Part shown: positions 55,721-64,000 of the stretch, in pieces
Position numbering within the stretch: position 1 is the first letter of the stretch
Layout of the letters: each line of letters begins with the position of its first letter
From: Halictus rubicundus
Lineage: Eukaryota > Arthropoda > Insecta > Hymenoptera > Halictidae
NCBI RefSeq assembly: GCF_050948215.1
Contig: NC_135165.1
Span: 5,058,501 to 5,122,500, forward strand
DNA length: 64,000 bases
Direction of reading: 5' to 3'
Translations under genes and position numbers: made by a program
The notes under the pieces: generated by a model
Seen by the model: the letters and a program-made list of their open reading frames with translations, nothing else
What the model was told of the DNA's origin: nothing
Database searches by the model: none

Positions 55721-57100
55721 TTAACAACAAGAACTTCTTGCTGGTTCTGCTTCGACTAAGTTAAAATCTAAACCACCAGGTCTGGCAAATCCTGTTTTAA
55801 TACCATCCCAACCATCTTCTACCTTGTACTCTCCACTCTGTATTCTGTCATAAACTTCCTGCGTGACTGTTTGAAAAGCTTCTTCGACATTAACTCCAGT
55901 CTTTGCACTGGTTTCGATGTGATGCACACCATACTCGTCGGCGAAGGCTCTAGCTTCTTCCCTTGAAACCTCTCGCCTACCTCCATTGGTAATCAAGTCT
56001 AACTTGCAGCCGACCAATGCAAACACAGGACGGTGTGGTTCTATGTGCGTTTCGGCTTCCAGCATCCATTCAGGAATATGTTCAAAACTAACTCTGTTGC
56101 AAACATCATACACCAGCAGTGCTCCAACAGAATTTCTATAGTAAGATTTTGTGATTGCCCTGAGATAAGGGAAGTATTTTTTTATTATTATAGATTACAT
56201 AATTATTTATTTTAAAATTATATTAGAATGAAAGGGTATGCTAAACAAGTTGTATAATAGTACACAATGAGTTACACACCTAAATCTTTCTTGGCCACCT
56301 GTATCCCATAACTGTAATTTTATTCTTGTTCCATCTTTAACTTTGATCAATCTGGCGAAAAAATCAACTCCCACCGTTGGGTCTGAAAGCTGAAATACAA
56401 TACATTATAAAGACAAAGCATTTATATCATCAATTCAATAACTTGCTTATGAGTATATGTTTCATTTTTATGCAAATTCAAATTCTTGCAAACTCATTCA
56501 TGTAAAAAATATATTACATTCGTAATAACTGATCAAATAGATAATGGATCAAATGAAAAAGCTTTAAAGCTTCAGAGAATTTCGATTCTCTTTTAAATTC
56601 AGACTTAAATTCTCCTTCAAAAGAATACCAAATCGATTAAAGCCTGATGGCACGTTTAATTGTTTACTAACCTAACATCAGTTTACATAACAAATACAAA
56701 CAATAAGGAAAATCGATTTATCCAGATTTCGCATAAGCCATAAAAATACTGCGCTGTATTCCTATTTCTCCGAATAATAACAGTCTATTATTAGGCTAAG
56801 AAATTGGAAATACTCCAATTGTGTTACTGGATTAGGGAAACGAAATCTTTATGATACAGAAAAAGCCAGCTATAATTAGGGTGTAGGTAATCGAGGAGAG
56901 GAAAATCATTATGATTACGAGACGCGACAAGTTGCCTATTTATTCAGAAACGATTTTTTCATGTTGTTGAGATGGTTAGGGTCGCTGTATACCTCCGCAA
57001 ACTTCCCATCGGTGAAATACTTCAGCAACGAGCTTTTCCCGACTGTACTGTCGCCGATGAGTATCAAACGAAACTGGTAGTCAAAAATTGGTTCCACCAT
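55721..57100 (-). CDS. Rab39: Rab39 small GTPase
   Basis: Membrane-traffic GTPase of late endosomes and Golgi, linked in other animals to autophagy and phagosome control. Exons (in transcript order) 57100-56993, 56389-56280 and 56159-55721 give 218 residues, the family length. P-loop GDSTVGKSS is at 16-24. The effector region SDPTVGVDFFARLI (38-51) is diagnostic for Rab39. Switch II is WDTGGQERF (64-72), G4 is GCKLD, and G5 is ETSAKTG. The C-terminus SSCC supplies two prenylation cysteines. The middle Ala of the usual WDTAGQE is Gly here. The 603-bp intron 1 (56390-56992) shows no feature. Divergent from MOCS3. Confidence 0.95.
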
Positions 57101-58598
57101 TTTGACGTTCGTTACGATAAAACTTCTTCACAAGCGACGTTCTCGCGTTGTCACTTTAGAGGATCATGATTTTCCTGTATACACTTGTCAAGAGTGAGAA
57201 CCTCGCTGACCGTGACATTAATCATCAGCTTCCTACCTTTGCCCGAGACTGTACTGTACTTATTGCGCACGACACTGTCCGAATAAACATGCAGACCTCG
57301 CGAGGATCATCGAAATCGTATGCATCATGATTTACGGAAGACCTAGCCTCCCGTCGATCATGTCAGCTTTCTCTGCTTTCTTCGCTTTTAATAGTTAATA
57401 TTAACCACTCGCCGAAATCACGCGATGGTACAATGAGTCCAAAGTGGATGGAATTACATCCACTGATCTTGGCTAGTGACGATAGCTTCGTATCAATTTC
57501 TTTCGTCACTTTTTCATAAGCGTATTTTCAACACACGGTCAGTGTGAAAAGAATTCACAGACTCACATAGTTCATTTCAATAATAACACATCTACAGCCT
57601 CCGATCTTGGCTAACTGCGACATCAATTCCGTATTTATTTCGTTTGCAACATTTTTGTACGCGTACTTATTACATGCGGTCAGTGTAAAAATGTTTTAAA
57701 TGTTTTGAGAAAATGAAAAATATATATATATATTTACGTATTGTTATAAGTATCAAGATTAGTTGCCGTAAGGAAAAAGAATGTCAGATATCGAATATTC
57801 AAAAACTGGCAATAACACATTCGTAATGACTATATGCATAGTTATTGCTTTATGACATATATATGTTAACTATATTGATAACAAATGTAAACAATTTCGA
57901 TGCTAGTAAAGGGGTTAGGTCGTCTTAAGTTTTTTTGTTTTCTAGGAGGAAGTTAAAGAAAAATTTGATTTCGTTACATTTATAAGTTGTCAGGAATATT
58001 ATAGTTTTCTTTTTTTTTTGTACAAAATAGCTGAATATTTCGTTCTTTTCTATATGATTTTCATTGTTTCGTGGATATATTTCATTGTTTTTAAATAATC
58101 AATAAAATATTAAAAAATCTAGATTGTAGTGATATGCTGTATTTTCAAGTTTACATTGTTGCAAAGCATTGAGTACGAATACTTTTTTGACTCACTGTAC
58201 ATACTACGACGACATAATAAAAACTTATCAATGACGATTTAATTGACAATTTATACGCGCACTAACATAGAATGCGATTAGTGTTATCCATGCTTTATAC
58301 GTGAAACCACTTCGACCACTGAGACTACATATTTTAATTCAGTGGAGGTTATGAAACAATACTATTTGCTTTGCTCATTGGAACATTAATCGAGCGTGCT
58401 TATCGCATCACGCCTCCTATAATAATTAATCTAATGATTGCGACATTTTAACGGTGCTGTTTCATCCTACAAATAGATGTCGATATAACCTAAACGAATT
58501 TTTGGTTTTGCTTTAGTCGAAAATTTCGAAAACGATACATCTATTAAATATCCAAAAGGCGGATTAATAATTGATTTGAAAAAATTTACTCAAAAAAT
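57101..58598. other. divergent upstream region of Rab39 (-) and MOCS3 (+)
   Basis: 1.5 kb. Bases 57101-57420 are moderately GC-rich and probably hold the Rab39 promoter. Bases 57431-57690 hold a two-copy coding-like duplication. The rest is AT-rich with a short (TA)n run at 57720-57734. Confidence 0.5.
57431..57690 (-). pseudogene. two-copy coding-like duplication, origin unknown
   Basis: Two direct copies about 140 bp apart (57431-57550 and 57561-57690). Read on the minus strand in one frame each, they give related peptides. Copy 2 reads NKYAYKNVANEINTELMSQL then AKIGGC. Copy 1 reads KYAYEKVTKEIDTKLSSL then AKISGC. The single length difference is exactly one codon, and a TGA stands in copy 1 where copy 2 has Asn. 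Preservation of frame suggests coding ancestry. No family is recognised; neither copy has a start codon or clear splice sites. Confidence 0.45.
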
Positions 58599-60419
58599 AT
58601 GAATGAAGAGGAATTAATCGATGAAATTATGGAACTGCGTAAGATGTTACGTGCGAAAGAAGCTCAACTGACCACCCTGAGGCGCGAAAAACAAATCTTG
58701 CAAGACTATGGTTTAAGTAATGACGAAATATCGAGATACAGCAGGCAAATTTTTTTAACAGAAATTGGCATCGAAGGTGTACCAAATATTAGAAGCTTTT
58801 ATTATAATAGATTTTGACAATGAAATACTAATTTTATTATGAAATTCCAGGCCAAATCAAATTGAAAAATAGTTCCATACTGATTGTCGGAGCAGGTGGT
58901 CTTGGATGCCCTGCTGCTTTATATTTGACATCGGCTGGTATAGGACACATCGGTATCCTTGACTATGATGATGTTGAGATTAACAATCTACATAGACAGC
59001 TGTTATATACGGAAGCAGACATAGGGACACCCAAAGTAAATGCTGCTGCAGAATACCTTAATCGGTACATACAAATTAATAGGAAGCAATGTATACAGGG
59101 TACCCATGCAAATGGCACAAGTTCTATCTTTAAAATGAAAAAATAAAGCTATAGGACAAAATGGTGTAGCGTACTGCATCTGAAAAATGCAATTGCACTA
59201 TTTTCGTACTATATCTGCACCAGTTGGTATACTTTTTTACTCTCTACAAAAAACACCAAGGTCTTTGTCCTATGGCACTTCTTTTGTATCTTGGATCCAT
59301 GAACATTGTACTACATAATCAATGTATGCATTCGCTATTTTTTACTTATGTATTTCTTGCAGTATGAACAGTAACATTAAAGTTACTCCACACAAGGTCC
59401 AATTAGATAGTAACAATGCAATGGAAATAATAGAAAACTATGATGTAGTGTTGGATGCAACAGACAATGTTGCTACACGTTATTTACTAAACGATGCATG
59501 TGTCTTGAGTAAGAAGCCTTTAGTTTCTGGATCAGCATTGAGATTCGAGGGACACTTATCAGTGTTCAATTACAAAGGTCCTTGCTACAGATGCATATTT
59601 CCTAAGCCACCTCCTCCGGAAACTGTAACAAATTGTGGAGATGGTGGTGTCTTCGGTCCAGGTATACATTTAATATATCTATCAATTTTTTTAATTTTTA
59701 GAATGTTTACTCATTGTTCCATTTCACTACAGCTGTTGGAACCATTGGCGTTCTCCAAGCGTTAGAGGCATTAAAGATTGTACTTAAACTGCCTTGTGTT
59801 TTATCTGGCCAGCTACTTCTGTTCGATGGTTTAGAAATGAAGTTTCGCAATATCAACTTGCGTCCAAAAAATGCTAATTGTCTCGTGTGTGGAGAATGCC
59901 CGTCCGTTCAGATATTAATCGATTACGAACAGTTTTGTGGCGCAAAAGCGAACGACAAGGATCCAAACTTGAATATTTTGCAAAAGAATGATAGAATTAG
60001 CGTGGAGGAGTATAATACAGCACTGGAGTTAGGAACAAAGCCTCACATGTTGATCGACGTGCGTTCACCCGAGGAATTTGAAATTTGTCATTTGAAGAAT
60101 TCTGTAAATGTGCCGCTGCATAAAATTGGAAGCACTGAAACGATATCATTGATAAAAAATAAAATGGAAGAGATAAAAGAAGAGCATGATAAACTTGGTG
60201 GTAAGAATTTGAACGTACATTTGAATTTTTTTAAGGTGATACAACTCATAGTTTAATATTGTTTCAGTATACGTGATGTGCAGAAGGGGAAATGATTCAC
60301 AAAAAGCAGTGAAGCATCTGCAGAAGATATTCGATGAAACAGATTTCGAGATAAAAGACATCATTGGAGGAATTCATGCTTGGAGCAAAAAAATCGATCG
60401 AACTTTCCCCGTATACTGA
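58599..60419 (+). CDS. Mocs3: adenylyltransferase and sulfurtransferase MOCS3 (Uba4)
   Basis: E1-like enzyme that adenylates and then thiolates the C-terminal glycine of URM1 (for tRNA 2-thiouridine) and MOCS2A (for molybdopterin); cytosolic. Exons 58599-58776, 58851-59064, 59363-59661, 59733-60200 and 60268-60419 (TGA) join to 436 residues (human 460). The N-terminus is a coiled coil, followed by RYSRQ (46-50). The ATP-binding loop is GAGGLGCP (73-80). Zinc-binding pairs are CYRC (205-208) and CLVC (280-283). The conserved adenylation-domain Cys is Cys222 in TNCGDGG. The C-terminal rhodanese domain (about 300-436) has active-site loop CRRGNDS with Cys391. All key residues are present. Tail to tail with Galt, 159 bp between stop codons. 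Confidence 0.95.
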
Positions 60420-60462
60420 GCACGTGAAATTCAAAATACGTTTATGTGTGTTTATTATGCTT

Positions 60463-60468
60463 TTTATT
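60463..60468 (-). terminator. Galt polyadenylation signal overlapping the MOCS3 3' end
   Basis: AATAAA on the minus strand 111 bp past the Galt stop (a second at 60451-60456). A plus-strand ATTAAA at 60568-60573, just before the Galt stop, is a candidate for MOCS3. If both are used, the two mRNAs overlap by about 100 bp. Confidence 0.45.
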
Positions 60469-60578
60469 CATAAAGATCGTGTGTGCATAATTCAGAAGTA
60501 TGCGGTTTTGTAAATAATGTATATATAAGGGACATATACATCTATAAAAATGTATTATCGTATATAAATTAAATTAAT

Positions 60579-62701
60579 TCAATTAGTATATTTTTCTATC
60601 TCGCAACTACTTAAACTTGTTTCTGGATATTTATAATGGACATCGGGTAAACTCCTTAATTTCTCCGCCGCCTGCTCTGGTGTTAAGTCTCTTTGTGCCT
60701 GTGCGAGAAGCTCATAACCCACCATGTGTTTCTTTATAGTTGCAGATCGTAGTAAAGGAGGTAAGTAGATTCCATGAAACGTCCAGTAAGGATAGTCTTG
60801 TCTCATATATGGACCGGTCGGTGCACCTTTAAACAAAACAGATTTATAATAATTTACAATTTTCTTTTATTAACGATTGGATATATTGAATAAATATTCC
60901 ATTGTACCATGCCAGCCCATAGAGTAAGGAAAAGAACAATTGAATAAGTTATCATATTTTGTACATAATCTTTTCATAATAACTGCCAGTGTTTCCTGCT
61001 GACTTTCCGTTAAATCTTGCATCCTGGAAACCTGCTTTTTGGGCAGTACCATTGTTTCGTACGGCCATATTGCCCAAAACGGTACTAAAACTACCCAATC
61101 TCGATTTTCCAGTACAATTCGCTCCTGAAACGTGAGTTATCAATCGTATACCTATCTACTAACTATTCTATTACGTAATGCATGTATCTAATCTTTCCTT
61201 ACCTTTTTAAGAAGCTCCTTCTGTACATAATCAATGAGGAGTGGTTTCTTATTGCGACTATAATAATCAGTAAGATATTTATCTTTTATTTTAGCTTCAT
61301 TTGGTAAAAAAGAGCTGGCCCAAATTTGGCAATGAGGATGTGCATTGCTGCATCCCATTAGAGCACCACGGTTTTCAAATATTTGTACCCAAGTCCATTT
61401 CTCTCCCAATTCAAGCATTTCAAAAATCCACCTGGTATAGAACAGTACTCGTTGACCAAGAACTGAGATTGCAAGGAAATACGTTTGCTATGAACGTACC
61501 GTTTTACCACTTCTTTGATCTCAAACACTTCCATAAGAGCTATTGTTACATTTGATTTTGGATGGAAGCACATTACTTTGCATGTGCCCTTGGCAGAGTC
61601 CATTTGGAACAATTCGTCCTCCGATTTTGTTGGGCTAGGAACTGTTTCTAATAGTGCAGGAAAATCGTTGACAAATGAATATGTGTTCTCATACATCGGA
61701 GTTACCTAGAACAAACAGATTCGTGTTGAATATGTTAAAAGAATTACAGAATTCAGTAGAACCTTACAAAAATATCACCTGTCCACTGGCTCTGATATTT
61801 CCTGGGCAAAGAGGATTATTTGGGTCATAATCTGGGAGGTCTTCCTCTGTATCTAATTCGATTTGCCCTCCCCATGGTCTTTTCATACGGTGCGGTGACA
61901 CTAGTACCCATTCTCCCTTCAAAGGGTTATATCGAATATGTTGGTGTTCTATAAAATATTGATCTAATAGTTGAAACATAGAACGATAATTTGAAAAAAC
62001 TTTTTCGCAAAAACATAGAAGAATTCTAACCAGTGGAATCGAATTCTTCCTTTAATGGAACTGTGCCATTTTGTGGGCCAGCTTCTTTTTTATCACCTGT
62101 AAAATAATTTTACACATTAATCCTATGAATTATAATAAGTAGCAGCATAAAACTCTTAATCACTAATTTACATTCAGGATATATCGAACATTTATAGTTA
62201 ATTACGTTAAAATAGATGGTCACAGAACACTAAACAAATCCCGAGTACAATGTTGTGAACAAAAAATGATTTTCTGATTAAGAAACATTTATGCAAATAT
62301 TACTTACAGTAGCAGAATGGTAATCCGCAACGTAAACTTTAGTAACAGTCACGTGGATTTCGCATTAATTCCAGCTACGTAATATTTACACGAGATGTGG
62401 TTGAATTTCACTTTTGCTTCAATCATAGATGATTTGTAGTGATTTATCGAATTGTTATTCTATTACAACAGTGAATTTGCGGTGCAGAAAATAAAAAAGA
62501 CGCGACATGTCGTATGACTGATGTGTACGTTCATCGCGGATTTATATACTTATTCAAAAAACATCAATCGATCAATAACGGTACGCGTTAGGCGAACAAA
62601 AATTTAATTATCTGTATCCGGTGAGAACGCATATCCCGCAAAACAATTTATCTCCATTAAAATAGCGACTGTTTAAATATTTTACCTGTTGATGTAAACA
62701 T
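60579..62701 (-). CDS. Galt: galactose-1-phosphate uridylyltransferase
   Basis: Leloir-pathway enzyme that swaps UMP between UDP-glucose and galactose-1-phosphate, cytosolic. Exons in transcript order: 62701-62686, 62096-62031, 61963-61779, 61705-61500, 61431-61203, 61124-60908, 60826-60579 (TGA). They give 388 residues (human 379). The first coding exon is only 16 bp (MFTST plus one base), chosen because ATG and a GTAAAA donor fit the phase of exon 2. Landmarks: HIRYNPLKGEWVLVSPHR near residues 34-51, FENRGALMGCSNAHPHCQ with the catalytic His-Pro-His (189-191), and PYSMGWHGAPTGPYMRQDYP near the C-terminus. The first 25 residues are not conserved and less sure. Intron 1 (62097-62685, 589 bp) has no feature seen. 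Confidence 0.94.
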
Positions 62702-64000
62702 TTGTACGGAAAGGCGGAAAGAGCGCAATAGCTTGTATGGTCGAATCGTGCACTGGAAAATTTTCTAATACCAGCGGCAATTTATGAACTCCTACTGATC
62801 CTAAGAATCTTAGGCAGGGTAATTGACGATAACGCGTACTTACACAGATTACGAAACACGGTATTACATGACTATACTGTGCTGATTATGTTCTCATGTA
62901 TTTATGTATTTATAATCGATTCAATCAAAGTGGATCTCGATCGGTATGATAAGATATGCGAAAAAATTCAGCTATAATTATCTGCGGAAATTGTACGATT
63001 AATTGTCCCTTTTTATTCTCCAGGAAGATGAAAGATATATAATGTTACTTTATAAGTATTTGTTTATATAGGGTTGCTAAGAATGTTTTCTGGTTAATTG
63101 AACTGTTTATAATGTGCATACAAAATTAAAGTTATACACATCGATGATCAAAATGTGTTGTACAATGCATGCATAGTTAGTCTAACTCATTTTGCTATAC
63201 CGAGAGCCACCAATCAAAATCAGAGTTCTCTTTTAGCCCATAATATTTAATATATATGTATGCAGAGAGGAATGAAAGTGCTCACGCCCGAGGTTTCGGC
63301 GTTCCCACTTTTATAACATCATCGTCTTAGCATGGAACGGATCCCACATCATCTTTTAGCCTGAATCAGATCCCATATCATCTATTAGCATGACACAGAA
63401 CCTACGTCATCTTCAGCAGGAAACAGAAACCACTTCTGTATTATTAAATCTGTGACATGGATCAGAACTGGCACAGACGAGGTATAGGAGCACAGACGGG
63501 TACAGGAGTAGACCAATTACCCAATGTATTTTTTTTTTGTCTCACGTCCGCCACTAGAGCTCCCTTACCATTTTTGTGTCACATCCTACCGTATCGATCG
63601 GAACTAATATTGTGGAACCAATATCACAAACGAGATGTAGGAGTACGCCAATCAATTTATTATACTGTTTCGTGTCGCACGATGAGTAATCGTAATTAAA
63701 ATCTTAATGAGAATCGAGTATCTTGTATACTTCGAATAATCATGCATAAAAGTTACTTTGACATACTTTGAGGCATGCTCAAGACATGCTTTAAAAGTTA
63801 CTCTGTATCTAGAGTACTATTAGCCATTTTTACTAAAAGATTAGGTGATAAGATAGCCAAGAGGGTATTCGACAGCACCATTGGTAAGAGGAATATTTTT
63901 ATAATCGTTAAATAAGCAGAGACAATAAATTTGTCAGTGTACATTTATCCATGGTTCAAAAGTTATTCTGTACCTTGAGGTCTTGTATCTCGAGTTCTAT
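62702..64000. other. upstream region of Galt, no gene seen
   Basis: AT-rich. It contains a four-copy minisatellite at 63316-63431. Near the right edge are imperfect direct repeats built on AAAAGTTAxTCTGTA (63796 and 63958). The 80-codon open frame at 63457 has no recognisable content. Confidence 0.5.
63316..63431. repeat. 29-30-bp minisatellite, four copies
   Basis: Units 63316-63345, 63346-63374, 63375-63403 and 63404-63431 follow the pattern A(C/T)(A/G)TCATCTTTTAGCATG followed by AAACAGATCCC, with increasing divergence toward the right. Confidence 0.75.

Noticed and set aside
1..64000. tRNA, rRNA, CRISPR arrays, bacterial-type operons
   Set aside because: No cloverleaf B-box pattern with paired arms, no rRNA-like block and no spaced direct repeats of CRISPR type were seen; the genome is eukaryotic.

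Overview
The window is nuclear DNA from an insect, most probably a hymenopteran (bee, wasp or ant). The evidence is spliceosomal genes with GT-AG introns, insect-type orthologues, many small piggyBac-type (TTAA) and mariner-type (TA) non-autonomous elements, and an abrupt change in base composition. About 1-31 kb is GC- and CpG-rich with long introns. About 31-64 kb is AT-rich with short introns and tightly packed genes. The exact species cannot be told from the sequence alone.

Layout. 1-29.3 kb (+): the 3' part of one large gene for a secreted ADAMTS-like matrix protein (nolo / MADD-4 / punctin type). It has nine thrombospondin type-1 repeats, one immunoglobulin domain, a long acidic linker exon and a C-terminal PLAC domain. 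Its introns hold most of the mobile-element debris. 29.3-33.06 kb is probably its long 3' UTR, which meets the 3' end of hydroxylysine kinase (33.6-34.7 kb, -) tail to tail. 34.7-37.0 kb is a divergent promoter region with three identical ETS-type sites. 37.0-48.4 kb (+): Msh2, 15 coding exons. Its 7.3-kb intron 2 contains, on the opposite strand, a complete gene for a secreted Gln/Ser/Thr/Asp-rich protein of 1686 residues with about 18 tandem 40-residue repeats (37.45-42.5 kb). 48.9-51.3 kb (+): a fusion of an F-box to a divergent actin-related protein. 51.3-55.7 kb: very AT-rich gene-free DNA with hairpins. 55.7-57.1 kb (-): Rab39. 57.4-57.7 kb: a two-copy duplication that looks like decayed coding sequence. 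58.6-60.4 kb (+): MOCS3/Uba4. 60.6-62.7 kb (-): galactose-1-phosphate uridylyltransferase, tail to tail with MOCS3. 62.7-64 kb: no gene, one minisatellite.

The genes do not form a pathway. They are unrelated housekeeping genes (mismatch repair, tRNA thiolation/molybdopterin sulfur transfer, Leloir galactose metabolism, lysine catabolism, vesicle traffic) beside a synaptic/matrix organiser and a lineage-specific secreted repeat protein. The least explained items are the nested repeat protein, the F-box/actin fusion, the coding-like duplication upstream of Rab39, and the nested small-transposon families. Exon joins were worked out by hand from reading phase and splice consensus; no search was run.
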